Origin: Eretmocerus hayati | Lineage: Eukaryota > Arthropoda > Insecta > Hymenoptera > Aphelinidae | Direction of reading: 5' to 3' | Assembly: GCA_029851415.1 (NCBI GenBank) | Contig: CM056741.1 | Span: 150,276,522-150,340,521, forward strand | DNA length: 64,000 bases | In this document: one piece after another, positions 11,535 to 23,102 of the stretch | How the letters are laid out: each line of letters opens with the position of its first letter | How positions within the stretch are numbered: the first letter of the stretch is position 1 | Made by a program: the position numbers and the translations under genes | The notes under the pieces: generated by a model | What the model was told of the DNA's origin: nothing | Databases searched by the model: none | The model's input: only the letters and a program-made list of their open reading frames with translations

Positions 11535-12368
11535 CCCTCGGCTGGCACACTTGGGTGGAGTCCACCCAAGGCCTCCTTCATGAGTACGCCACGCTCGTAG
11601 TTCAAAGTTTCCCGGGTTCATGGTGACCTCTGTTGGTAGTCAAGACTTGCCACTTACCGACCGGGCACAGATCGCCAGTTTTAACGCGCTTGCTGCTCCG
11701 CCACAGCCGAGCCAAAAACCAACTGGGTGTTCGACACCCAGGTGTGCCAGCTATGCGCGCTATTTTTGAGTGCATTTTGTTGCAATTAATGAATTATTGC
11801 GAAAAATTGCAAAAAAGCCCTTTCCACTGAAAATATCCTAGAGGACGCAATTTTCAATGAAATGAGCTGAAAATTCAACTGAGATATCTCAAGATCAAGT
11901 AGATATGAGAAAAAAATAGTACAGTGGTTGATCTTTCAATGGAGGTCTTCACTCCGGCATATTAGGGGAGAATAAAAATGCTCAATTCATGCGTCGAAAT
12001 ATTTCAGAATAAATACCTTTTTTTCAAGGTCCACTCTTGCGCTATTTTTTTCTTGAATTGACCCCATCTCGAGATATCTCAGTTAAATTTTCAGCTCATT
12101 TGGATGAAAATTGCGTCGTCTAGAATTTCTGTAGTGGAAAAGGTGATTTTTTGCATTCTTTTGGACATTTGTATTTTTTTAAATTTTTCATTCGACCCTG
12201 GCGACATTCTCGGTACAGTGATCCATTCAAAACATTTCAAAGAGAATACAGAAGAATTCTGAAACCAAAAGATTGATTATAGTAGTCACAGCATCAATTT
12301 TTCGTCGTGGGTGTAATCCACCCAGGTATGCCAGCTATGTTATGTGGCAGAAGTGTGCCAGCTGAGGG
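11535..12368 (+). mobile_element. piggyBac-like MITE, copy 2 (complete, 834 bp)
   Basis: Starts CCCTCGGCTGGCACAC and ends GTGTGCCAGCTGAGGG, a 16-bp terminal inverted repeat with one mismatch. It is flanked by TTAA on the left (11531-11534) and TTGA, one base off TTAA, on the right (12369-12372). A subterminal palindrome, CTTGGGTGGA with its complement, sits at 11550-11570. A related TGGGTG/CCACCC dyad lies near the right end at ~12307-12324. TTAA duplication and a CCC terminus are diagnostic of piggyBac. There is no transposase frame. Confidence 0.85.
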
Positions 12369-12372
12369 TTGA

Positions 12373-12659
12373 TTCTTCTAATTTTTTCCATGACCATTGT
12401 CATTTTCCAACAACTTTTCATCATTTGGTTCATCTTGCAACATTAACAATCGATAGCATTTGTGACGTCTTGACAGTTGTCCTGCCTTTCAGTATGTCTC
12501 GTTATGTTTTAAAAGATATGGACCGCGCTCTGCGGGACATGATTGGATAAGTTAGAAGTATAATTGCGAAATATGACATGAGGCAAATTTTTTCGGGCAT
12601 TGACATGAAGCGAGAGGCTATCCCTAGATAAGAATAGTCATGTACTAGACTTTATTTTA
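12373..12659. other. No feature recognised
   Basis: AT-rich spacer. It may include the upstream edge of the promoter/LTR-like block that follows. Confidence 0.45.
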
Positions 12660-13195
12660 ATTAAAATTTCACTAGTGGTCACTTTCTATTGGCCGATCAA
12701 AAATTCGGTGGCAGCCTCTGATTGGCTGACCATCCTTTATAAGCGGGCGATTTCCGAAGCCCTGGACAGCACCATTCCGTTTTTCAAATGAAAAAGCCAG
12801 ACGAATCTCTGCCCGAGATTCGCCTCGTGGATTGCCGCAAGGAGAAAGAGAGAACACCAGTTCTATTGGGCTAAAAGCCGCCCGTGTGAGTATAATTTCC
12901 TGTAATGAATTCAGTTCTAATAAATTCGTAGTAATGAGATCTACTTTGTTCTTCTTTCTTTTTTTATTGACCTTTCTTGAGGAGACCTATCACTCGGTTT
13001 GGGAAACTCCGCCCTCCTGATGATGGTATCTTCAATTTTCCGGTGCGCCTATACGGGAGCCTTAGCTCTCAGGGTAAGAGCTCCGGGATCAGTAAAACCT
13101 TCCAGAAGGATAGGTCTCATGACCCCTGGAGCGAGCGAGATAGGGAGTACAGTGAATAAAGAAACATGTGATTATTTACAACCCGCCATTCCGTA
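12660..13195 (+). promoter_or_regulatory. Promoter-like or LTR-like block (inverted CCAAT boxes, TATA)
   Basis: Two ATTGG boxes (12688-12692 and 12721-12725) precede TTTATAAG at 12736-12743, a spacing typical of a strong core promoter. An intron-like segment follows: a GTGAGT donor at 12886, CTAAT at ~12917, a pyrimidine tract at ~12945-12978 and AG at 12980-12981. AATAAA occurs at ~12919 and ~13155, the latter just before GTGATTATTTACAA. This arrangement fits the U3-R-U5 of an LTR retrotransposon, but I cannot find the TG...CA ends, a primer-binding site or a second LTR. A host promoter is the alternative. Confidence 0.35.
12788..12874 (+). CDS. Possible 28-codon small ORF downstream of the TATA box
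   Basis: The first ATG about 45 bp after the TATA box opens a 28-codon frame beginning MKKPDESLPEIRLVDC and rich in charged residues. It closes with TAA 11 bases before the donor-like GTGAGT. I recognise no family. It may be a leader peptide of an LTR element, a short uORF or chance. It is listed only because of its position relative to the promoter motifs. Confidence 0.15.
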   Translation: MKKPDESLPEIRLVDCRKEKERTPVLLG

Positions 13196-13790
13196 ATCCC
13201 GTCCACGTCCCCCAGGATGTCCGGCACTTTCCGTGGCCCGAGCCAGCTGTCGTGCGGTTCGAGGTCCACATAGGAACCTGAGCGCGGTGAGAAATAGCCC
13301 CACGGCTCGGGGGGTAGGGCCCTAAGTAGTTCCCCGGTGGAGAGATTAGCACTCTCCATACGGGCGAAGGGGCGCTAACGTACAGGTGGTCGCCTGAAGC
13401 GGAGTCTGACCGTACGTTGTGTCCCAGGTGATCACTAGGACACGAACTCCAAGGAAGAGTTCTAGGGATCCCTGAGATAGGACAACTTCCCCGGAAGGAA
13501 GTTTGCGGTACGCTCCGGTGAGCGTCGGTAGGTTCAGACGAGCCCGGGACTCGTCGTTCTCTCAAGCTACGCGCGCTATACACCGTACATCCTTCTCGGA
13601 TGTCACACATTTTATCTGACTTCTCATTTAGATCTGACATTCTGCAAAGGACCCCGCCATAAATGATAGAAAATTGGCTTACGGTCATTAAAAATGGAGG
13701 TGGGCTGTAACGATAGATCTCTGCGCAGTGATCAAAAATTGCCGCGGGCGAGAAGTCCAAGAAGATCCGTGTTTTGAGGTACCTGATCTA
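13196..13790. other. GC-rich block downstream of the LTR-like region, unidentified
   Basis: GC-rich, with a long open frame on the minus strand (13176-13760, Ser/Pro/Arg-rich) and a second minus frame at 13117-13359 of more protein-like composition. Neither shows a motif I can name. If the preceding block is an LTR, this may be untranslated or degenerate internal sequence of that element. Confidence 0.3.
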
Positions 13791-14122
13791 AAAGTACCCC
13801 TTAATGCTTCGAAAAATGAGGTTATGAGTCGATCTTCATCGGACTTCACTAAAGTTTGGATTGACACGCACTACTTTTTAGTGCAGATTTGACAATCTTT
13901 GTCTTCCCTCATGAATATAGCTTTCCGATATTGTGTGATTAGAAAGCTGATATGGGATAACATTGACGGGGAAAAGAGTCAAATGCGCGTCAGGGTTGAT
14001 CAGTGTACTCAGGCAGATTTTTTTCACACAGCATCCCCGACTTTCTGTCAAGCACTCTTTTCTTTTAGAAGCTCTGCCTCATTTTAAAAATGCACTTTTC
14101 AATTATTACATAATTCAGTCTG
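13791..14122. other. Probable 3' untranslated tail of the non-LTR element
   Basis: Lies just downstream (minus strand) of the stop codon of the RNase H ORF. No poly(A) or tail repeat is clearly visible, so the 3' boundary of the element is not fixed. Confidence 0.3.
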
Positions 14123-15280
14123 CTACGACTTCCATCGACGTTTCGAATATAATTTAAGAGGTAACAGAAGTCCAATATTCTTCAAGTTGTACAATAAAGT
14201 CTTTCTTTGGGAGATATACATTGGGCGTTGCCACACAACATGATTGAGATCTTGGGATTCGTGTCCGCATGGACAACTGGGGTCGTTTACAATCTTAACT
14301 TTGTACAGAGATGCATTGAGATGATAGTGATCTGATCTACATCGACTTACAGTGGCTATGAGATTACGATTGCATAAATTAGCAAACCAGGGTTTAGACT
14401 TTTCTTTGTACATGTATTTGAGATATTCCTTCGCTTTCTCTTGCCCTTCCTCTTTCATTCTCACTGTGGTCCTCTCGATTGCATTTTTCTTATAAATTTC
14501 ATAGTAATCCGTATAAGGAACTAATAATGGCTCAGGAGACTCAAAGATACAAACATTTTTAGCAGTACTGTCAACCGTTTCATTACCAACTATACCGCAG
14601 TGTGCAGGGACCCAAAAAAATTCTATTGAAAAGCCAAAGTTCTCCTCGACAAACTGGGTGTATTTATTTTTTATCTCATAGATGTAGGGATTCACTTTTG
14701 CATCTACTCTACTGGATTTTAGCGTAAGCAGCGCACTCAAGGAGTCGGAAAAGATACAATAGTTATGGCCCGGATGATCGATTGCGACTTTGACTGCGTT
14801 TGAGATGGCTATGCATTCTGCTGTATAAATTGAAGCCAGGCCTGCAATACCTGCTGTGATAGTGATATCTAGATCTGGACAATAGCATGCTGATCCTACA
14901 GTTTCATATCCGTCTATCTTACTACCATCGGTGAAAATTTTTCTAGCGTTTTTTGTCAAAAAAAAGTCATCAAAAACTGAATTTGAGTCATTGCTGGTCT
15001 TGAGCTCACGACCCACGTGTATGTCCACGGGTAAGACTGAGTAAAGAACTTCATACTCATGTGCATAAAGGTTGTATTCATTAATCTCGGAATGATTTCG
15101 CATGGTTTCTGCTAAGCATGAATTAAATGCAGATTTAGTTTGGTAAAACTGTATATGTGGAGCCCGATTTTGGATGTTTACCATGTACATCGGCCACGCA
15201 GGCGCCAGCAGAAGACACAGACGTCTCCATTGCACAGACGATCCATGGCCATTCTCTATGTCCATGGCTTTCTCAATCAA
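14123..15280 (-). CDS. Non-LTR retrotransposon ORF2 C-terminus: RNase H plus zinc-knuckle-like tail (385 aa)
   Basis: RNase H would degrade the RNA strand of the RNA:DNA hybrid made during target-primed reverse transcription. The catalytic acidic residues are in order: D118 in FTDGSKIDG, E155 in YTAECIAI, D179 in FSDSLSAL and D237 in GNETVDSTAK, with the conserved H227 of WVPAHCGI. Near the C-terminus, CPCGHESQDLNHVVWQRP (336-353) matches the CxC...H...C finger of I/Jockey/R1-type elements, but the final Cys is replaced by Arg352. The reverse transcriptase and endonuclease domains are missing, so this is a 5'-truncated copy. The first ~20 codons derive from the neighbouring tandem repeat, so the listed ATG is not the original start. 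The frame is otherwise uninterrupted, suggesting a fairly recent insertion. Clade assignment is tentative. Confidence 0.85.
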   Translation of the reverse strand: MIEKAMDIENGHGSSVQWRRLCLLLAPAWPMYMVNIQNRAPHIQFYQTKSAFNSCLAETMRNHSEINEYNLYAHEYEVLYSVLPVDIHVGRELKTSNDSNSVFDDFFLTKNARKIFTDGSKIDGYETVGSACYCPDLDITITAGIAGLASIYTAECIAISNAVKVAIDHPGHNYCIFSDSLSALLTLKSSRVDAKVNPYIYEIKNKYTQFVEENFGFSIEFFWVPAHCGIVGNETVDSTAKNVCIFESPEPLLVPYTDYYEIYKKNAIERTTVRMKEEGQEKAKEYLKYMYKEKSKPWFANLCNRNLIATVSRCRSDHYHLNASLYKVKIVNDPSCPCGHESQDLNHVVWQRPMYISQRKTLLYNLKNIGLLLPLKLYSKRRWKS

Positions 15281-15552
15281 AAGGGAGGGGATTCCCGAAG
15301 AGTGCGCGCGTGGAGGAATCCTGCTGTTTTTGTTCGAGCGACGTGGCGCGAAAACTCAAATGGAACAAAACATGATCCGGAGAACGCACGAGTGGGGTTG
15401 TCTCCGGTCCGTATTCCATGAGAATAAATCACTGAATCAAGGTCTGTTCGTTCTCAAAAGTCGTTCATCGTAGGTTCAGGAACGGAATCGCAGGCAACAA
15501 TAAATAAATCGCGGGTAACAATAACGAATCGAAAATAGCAAATACGATCCAT
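15262..15552 (+). repeat. Tandem repeat unit 1 (~291 bp)
   Basis: Starts CCATGGCTTTCTCAATCAAA. Its whole length is repeated in the next unit with scattered substitutions; shared landmarks are TTGTCTCCGGTCCGTAT and ATCGCGGGTAAC. The retrotransposon fragment on the minus strand runs into its left edge. Confidence 0.75.
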
Positions 15553-15870
15553 CCATGGCTCTCTCAATCAAAAGGGAGGGGATTCTCGGAGAGTGCGCGG
15601 GGGGGGGGGGGGGATCCAGCTGTTTCTGTTCGACCGGTGTGGCGCGAGAACTCAGATAGGAAAACATGATCCGTAGAACGTACGAGTGGGCAAAGTATCA
15701 TCGCGAGCGTGGTTGTCTCCGGTCCGTATCCGTGAAAATATATAACCGAATCAAGGTCTTTTCATCCTCAATGAGTCGTTTATCGTAGATTCAGGAACGG
15801 GATCGCAGGCAACATTAACGAAATCGCGGGTAACGATGACCAATCAGAAATAACGAATCCGATCGCTTGC
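15553..15870 (+). repeat. Tandem repeat unit 2 (~318 bp)
   Basis: Second copy of the unit at 15262. It differs by a 14-base G run at ~15600-15613 and a ~20-base insertion near 15690. The repeat is CpG-rich. Function unknown. Confidence 0.75.
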
Positions 15871-18800
15871 GCGCGTCTTAAGTTCCTAGTCTCATATTAT
15901 TAATGGATAACTTCGATATTCGATATTCAAGGCATTCCGATCGAGATTTTGCGCGCCACTTACGAGTCGTCTTAATGTGTGTTGCTGTGGATTGATGATA
16001 TTGGATTATTTGAATGTATCTATACGTGGATCAATATAGTTGAAAGTATCCAATCATGCGATCTACATAGCCGAACTATTATATCTGTTGATTATTTCGA
16101 ATTTATCGAAAGAAAAGTAATGATGAGTTTCAAGCATCTGAACTCATGCACTTTAGCGTTCTGTCCAGTTCAGTCTGCTTTGTTGTCAACATTGAGCAGG
16201 TGATCGTCACGCCTGCGCATTATATCGTGTTTTATTTCACCTGCATGATGTATTAATCAGATCGCGCGCTATATAAATGAGTGATAGGGAAGTAGATTGC
16301 TGCTTGACCGACAACAAAAATATCGGATATCCCGTGTAATAATGAGGTTAGCGATAATCATTTGAAGATTTATTTTCTGATATTTCATCTTCCTTCAACG
16401 GTCGAAAAGATCTCAGGAACGCTTATCTAAATTCTCTAATTGATTTATAAAAACCGCAAAGTTGCATCTATACTGTTTTTTGATTGGGGTAGTATAACTA
16501 GAATTTCTTTCGTAAATGGTGAATGTTTCAACATAATTCTTAAATTGCATGTATAAAATTTTGTGATTGAGGTAGATCAATTAGAATTTTCTCCGTGAAT
16601 GTTGAATATCCTTACATCATTTCTGAGAGAATTCGCAATTTGTGTATATAATTCTTCAAGTTGGGATGGGTGGAACAACTTCTCAGTTGGTGGACGGCAC
16701 TGAATTGTACAGAACTGATTGAGGAGTTCTTTATTTGCGAATAATGTATTCTTTCAAATTGTAGAGGGTTCAATAACTTCCTCATTCCCGGATAATGATC
16801 AATTGAATTTCAAATAATCGATCGAGAATTTTTCATTTGTGGACTAAAAAAAATTTCTCCAGAAGCATTCAAGAAATTCTCGCTTTGCAAAGGCTAATTG
16901 GCTGATCTTTGTGCATACCCTTGAGAAATGTTTCCTCCTTCTCTTTTATAGCCGACTTAGAAGAGAAGAAGGAGGAGGAGAGGAATATGTCTCCATCTGT
17001 AAATGAGTAAAAACCTTCAGAAATTTCAATCGAATTGGAAACCCACACATTTTACGTGAGAATTGAAATTTTCATGCACAAGCGTTGCATAAATTCAAAT
17101 CATTGATTTTGGATTTGAGCTCAATTCTCCAGTTTTCAAAATGATCTTTGTTCCTTGATGGTCACCCTCAATGATATTTTATAAAAACTGGATAGTTTTT
17201 TGACCCCACACCATACGGGTAGATGAACCATGCGCGCGCAGCGCGCGCACTTCGTAGATCGAATAGTTTTTTGAGATTATTCGAAAAATCCCGCAGACAG
17301 TCGTGAATTTTTGAACCAGCAATTCATAAATTTCGATTTCGAGGCATGTTAGATAGATGAACATATAGATGAATGACATCCCCATTCCATATTCATACTA
17401 TGTCATATTTGCTCCTCTCTGGTACCATGTATACCTGCGTAATTTTTTCTTTTAAACACAATAGCTATTGCTGTATGTTCCAGAATTTCAAGTCACCGTG
17501 ACCATCCGCACGCAACGCGCGCATTTCAGAGTTCTAGTGATTGTATGAACCGAGACTGTAACACGGTTGATACTAGTTACTCGCTGTTTATATAAGCGCA
17601 GGCAAAAAGGAATTAATATGGCCGGTAGTAGCGCTACTAATTCATATAAGTTGTAAATGTAAACATCTATTATATACTCATTGTAAACAGAACGTCAGTG
17701 GCAGGCAATTTTTAGAGGAATTATAGGGCGCAAACAAGCAATTTTTCCATTAACTCTCGTCGAGACAAATTTGGCACAACTAGATAATGAGTCTGGTGTC
17801 AATTCGCACATTCGCACGTAATTGGATCTGTCAGTTTTGGAGGATCAAAGAACTGTTTTGACAAGGTTACTACAGTACTCTACATCAAGCATGACACGGA
17901 TTTGCGTGAGATCACACTCGCCGTGAAAAGATTAATGCTTATTTGAACGGAGTATGTGATTCATTCACCAATATTTGAAATAAAACTTCCAATACTACGA
18001 TTTTACTCGAATTCATTTTAGATTTCAGGATTTTACCATATTGATGACATTATAATTTGTTGACGTGTAACTCGTGAACAGCCATGCAACCGATAAAATG
18101 CAGTATTTGATAGAGAAAATAATTTTCTGCGAAATTATTGGTCCTAGGAGGCGATTTATCTCAAGTACATTTATACTTCAAATGAATTTCCCTTGTTAGG
18201 GTAGACAAGAAAGTTCAATAACCGGCTTTACTTATTTTGGTCACAATTGTTCATCGCTTATCCCCATCTTAACCTCTTCGACGTTGATAAATGGAAAAAG
18301 GACAACGTCTCAATTCACTCAGTTGCTTCCTGCCATTTGGGTAGCATTCAGTTAAACGCTTTTGAGTAATTTCCATGATAATTCACATCCAAATTACCCG
18401 CCGTGAAAGCTAAAAATCCCGTGATTCATAAAGGACTCTGGTAGTGTCAACACGCTGCCCCTGTCATTGCAATTTCTTTGAAAAACGTACTTTGTTGTCT
18501 GCCACAAATTGCACTGAAGATGATGCATCGCCGTTTCACCGAGACTCCGAAAAAATGTTGTCCTCCCGCACAGTTTGTCAGACTCGTAATTTCAAGAGCT
18601 TGCAGCAGCATCACGTGCTTTGATCTATTTTTGAATACTGCTTTTGTATAAAAAAAATTCTCGTGCATCGTACAGTGACATACTAAATCCTCAAATTTTT
18701 CAAATTTAGTTTGGTAAAAATTTTGCGTCACGTCAACTTTGGCTTCCAGTAAGGAAATCGAGCGAATCTTTCCATCCATCGTCTGCAAGCTCTGCCAGAA

Positions 18801-21731
18801 AGTAGTGAGGCATTTAAGCTAAGGCTATACAGATGAGTATATAAATCGCAGCTGTGGCTTTTAGCTTTGTTTTTGTCCTCGACTCTTTGCATTTTACATC
18901 CGAAGCATCGGGCGACGACAGGCCTGCGACGACGATTTTGCTCACTCTTTCTCTATCTGGAAGCTTGAGGTGATGCGAGGGGAAGATGCATTTAGACCAA
19001 ACAGCCCAAAGTCTGCAAGCTTTTTCACCCTGTGATGGCGCGACGAAGACGTGGCGTCGAGAACAGCGAAACGAAAAACGCGCTGTAGTTCACTGTCTAA
19101 ACGAGCACTTCTTCGGCATCCTCTTATTAGTTGGCTGGCTGGGTTGACTGCTGTATGGAAATAGCCACCCTCGACATGGCTTACCGAGATTTGCCTACCA
19201 TGGCCGGATATGACGGAATGCATTCATCGCTCGTCGTTGTTGGACGTGCGAGGACATTAGTTTCAGAGTGCACGAAAGATATTCTGAGAAGAATTGAATT
19301 CCATTTACTTCTTCAAACAAAAATTTTCGTCCCTTGGTTTTGGAAATTCTTTGTGGGCAATTAGTTGTTAATTTCTTCAGGGACTTTCTGAGGCTAAGAT
19401 CGTCGAAATCACTGAGCTGGAATTACTTCACTTGGATTGAATTGATTTCGAAATCAATTTATTTTGGTAATTAAATGTAACCTATTGTTCTAGAATTTCA
19501 TTGTTCTACAATGTTACATCGCATCTTACCTTAAATTATAATCTAAATGCTCGAGAAAATGGCCCATACAGATGATAATTTTGGATGAATCAGCGGGAAG
19601 TCCAGAAAACTGGAATCCTGCCGAAATCACAGAACGAGTCTTGAGACTCTCTGTTGTGATGAAATGGGGAAAAATTGGATTAATATCCTGAATTAATCTT
19701 TTCAATTCATACTTTCTTCTCTTTTGGTCTGCTCTCTAAACTTTGTCAGAGGATATCAAATATTATGGTTGGTATGTTTCACGATCATTTTGAAACAAGA
19801 GATTATACAATTGCAGTGGTGTCTAAATCAAGTAGAAATTGTCCATCGTGTCAAAAATGAAGGAAGAAACTCATAATGTGAATTTCATACAAATCAATGT
19901 AATACAAATTTTTTCATCAGTTGTTGTTCATAACATAGAATCGATACTTTGTACAGATCAAGTACGATAAAATCAGCCTTGACGGAATGAAAAATAATCA
20001 AAGAGTCATTCGACAGAGTGCAACAAGCCTGAAGTAGTGACCGCGAATAAATTCAAGGAGCGTAACGTACCGATGAGAATTGCACTTGCATTATAGGAGT
20101 CATCGACATCACATTTGCAGCTTGTCCTTCAGCTATTAACAACGCGACGCGAATTGCGTTCGCAAACATCGAGAATTACTCGGGCTATATACGTTTTCAG
20201 GTGCATGGTGCATCGCAACGAAGCCATCTCTTCCTCCTCTATCTCCTCATTCTTTGCCTTGTCAAGATTATGATCGCCATGAGTAAAGAGATGCGACGAT
20301 CAAGTATGCCCGCGCAGACATCAAACCTTAATTGGTGAGTCCAGTCTGTTTGCGAGGTCACGGCTGACGCAGCACCGGAATTGTTCCATCGATGTCGATG
20401 CTCGTAGATTTTCTGAGACATTTGCGATAAAAATGCTCACTTTGATCGTGGTGCGTGCACTATACATGAGAGCATCGCTCTGAAAATGTAGAAATTCACG
20501 CAAATCGAATTGAAAATTAGACAATTGAACATGTTCAATATGGGTAAAACATGTCACATATACTGCATTCGAGTATCTGCTCAATAGATGATAGGAGATA
20601 GCCGTGGGAACATGATGCTAATTTCAGATGTACTGTTAAATTTCAATTGATTCCACCGATTGTTTCGAGTATCTTGTGTTTACAAGATGCTAGCGACACC
20701 AAGAATATTCATGTTCCATTGTTGGGCTTGAAAACTTCGTAGACTTTGGAAGGAGTATTCATTTAGTGGTCAACGTCCCGAGGACCTTCGCTTCACAACA
20801 TATGGACAACGATCAGCAACCACATCCTGTATGCTTCTAGTGAAGTCCAAGACTTCCATCTGCTACACCTAAGATATCTATCTCTTCAATTCTTCGGCCT
20901 CTTTTCTGAAATTATTATTACTCTTTTCAAGTTGTCGAAAGGAGGCCCAATTATCTAAGTCATTGTGTTCGCTCGACAAAAAGCTAGACTTCAACAAGGT
21001 ACTCTGCGGTCATAACTAGTCTCTTGCCTTGTAAGTTGAAGACTATTCAGATGGTGACAGAATTTTTATCGTAAGCTTCAATGACTTCAATGAAAAGAAA
21101 AAAAATTGAATGACGTGAAGGAATTGATGTCTGTGAGTTCATGATTTTCCTTGCTATGGTCCTCTTTTGACTACCCATGAAGTATGTACGGGAAAATTTC
21201 ATGATCTTAGACTCCCTCCTTCTCTCTCGTGAATTTTCTGAATCGAAATTCGCTGACTCGTCTATGCATTGTGAAAATTTGAGGAACCTTCCCCCCCCCC
21301 CTAAGCCCCCTCACGTAACTCATAGGGTAGCCCCTAGAACCTTTGACAAAGATTTGAATTCAAGCATAAACTGAACAAGATCTTCAAAAATGATTTGCAT
21401 GTTTGGAGATGAGATGGATCTCGTTAGATGAGTTATCGATGGATTTCCAGCAGAATCCACGGTACCACAGATATCTACAAGAAAGGCGATGAATTCATTC
21501 TCGACATCATTCGCCCGTTTTTGACAAATTAACTAGATGAAGATTTCGTAGTATCTCACCAGAATTTTTCGTTGTAATCTGAAACGCTCGTCAGAAATTC
21601 TATCCATCTATTACTTGGTAGTATATATTTTTTCAAGTAATCAAGAGAAAGTCAATGAATCAAACATGAAAGGACAAATAGTTGAGTTGATGAAATTTGA
21701 ATCATTCCTTTTCATGAGTTGACTCCGCTTA
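15871..21731. other. Nearly 6 kb with no recognised gene
   Basis: Mostly AT-rich. Noted: a purine/pyrimidine hairpin at ~16934-16983 (CCTCCTTCTCTT against AAGAGAAGAAGGAGG); a GCGCGCGCAGCGCGCGC patch at ~17231-17248, with a similar one at ~17510-17525; and a 9-base C run at ~21293. A 113-codon minus frame at 18447-18788 shows no recognisable domain. Confidence 0.45.
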
Positions 21732-22043
21732 CAAGGAGAGCATCTGGGCTGCGGAACACGGATCTTGATGAAACTCTGAGAATCATCTTGTTTTGGTGAA
21801 AAATGAAGGCATCTCCAAGGGTTAAGTCCAATGGGCCTCCTATCCCGAGATACGTCCATGAAGATCAGCATTGTCCATATAGGCCCATGTTAAAATGACA
21901 CATGTATAGATATACTAACAATGCTAACCTCCATAGCTGTATCTCAGGATAGGTGGCCCATTGGACGAAACTCTCTTGGGTACCTCCATTTTTCACCAAA
22001 ACAAGATCAAGATCCGTATTCCGCAGACCTGATGCTCCCCTTG
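21732..22043. mobile_element. Harbinger-like palindromic MITE, copy 1
   Basis: The element is nearly a palindrome: CAAGGAGAGCATCTGGGCTG and GCGGAACACGGATCTTGAT on the left, their reverse complement on the right, meeting around ~21890. It is flanked by TTA on both sides (21729-21731, 22044-22046). A three-base TWA duplication is the signature of PIF/Harbinger. The inner arms share 'GGTTAAGTCCAATGGGCC' and 'AGCATTGT' with copies at 42420, 44072, 47670 and 52404. No transposase. Confidence 0.85.
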
Positions 22044-22046
22044 TTA

Positions 22047-23102
22047 ACACTACCGAAATGAGTATCAGTAAAAGTGAGGAAGAAAGAGAGGTGTATCGTA
22101 AGGCCCTCATTCGAGGAAGAATTATTCATAATAGTCATTTGTATAGGTCGTGATTCTCAATTAATATGGAAGCGCGTACATCCGGTAATCAAAAAGTTGC
22201 GCTGTCTCGACAACGAAGAGCTGTATACATTATCTCAACAGCCAGGGGTCACACTCATCAAAGTTGAATAATTCTGGATTGCAAAGTAGCGTGCGACTGA
22301 CGAAAGATTGATTTCCTCGTGTCACAATAATTACGGTCATTCGCCTTAACGATGCTTTCACCGCCACGAAAGTTGGCATGGAACGCTTTTCTGAGGTCAA
22401 CGACTCACGTTCAGTTTGGTATACTTCCTATACGATTTATTCGGTGATGTTATTTTTATACCGTGGTTACGCGACTTTTAGAATCAATGATGTCATGCAT
22501 TGAGATTTCGTGATTTTCAGAGATGCCGATGAGAGTTGTATTGATATCTCATCAAGAGAAAATGGTACTGTCAATCAGCCAGCTCACTTCACAATTTTTG
22601 CTTGCTGCAGAAGTTACAGAATAACATCCTAATATTTGAAACATTGGAAACTTAGTATGGAATGGCGGAATACAGCATCATCAGAATTTTGAAACATTTT
22701 GATTTTGTTTTTCCGGGGATTTTTTCGGTGTATGATAAGTGCACTGCTGTGAATCTCAGACGTTTAAGAGATTCCTTGAATTCTTCAAATTCTTCTCAGC
22801 GACTCCTCTTTCGGAAAGTATTGCCAAATGTTGAGAATAGCATTTGTTCAATATACTGGACGTCCCAAATGAGTGGCTTACTTTTAAATTTAGAGTAGAC
22901 TTTTGGGAAATTCCTTATATAATATCTCCATACATGCCTGAACTTACGTTTCACGTTATGAATTTCTGAATCTATGGACTTCTGATGGGATAAATTGAGA
23001 AATGATGTAAAAAATTGGTTAGCCTAATAATGTCACCATAACCTGGATTCTAGGCGTTATATGGATTATAGGCTAATGTCTTGGTCTTAATAATCTGTGT
23101 AA
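22047..23102. other. No feature recognised
   Basis: AT-rich spacer. A 78-codon frame at 22662-22898 has no recognisable domain. Confidence 0.45.

Noticed and set aside
12788..13020. Spliced gene using the 12886-12981 intron-like segment
   Set aside because: Joining the flanks in the frame that is open into the donor meets a stop within about a dozen codons; no credible protein results.
13117..13760. Minus-strand frames of 80 and 194 codons
   Set aside because: GC-rich sequence next to an LTR-like block; no motif of gag, pol or any host family. Left as unidentified, not called as genes.
18447..18788. 113-codon minus-strand frame
   Set aside because: No recognisable motif and no flanking splice or promoter pattern.
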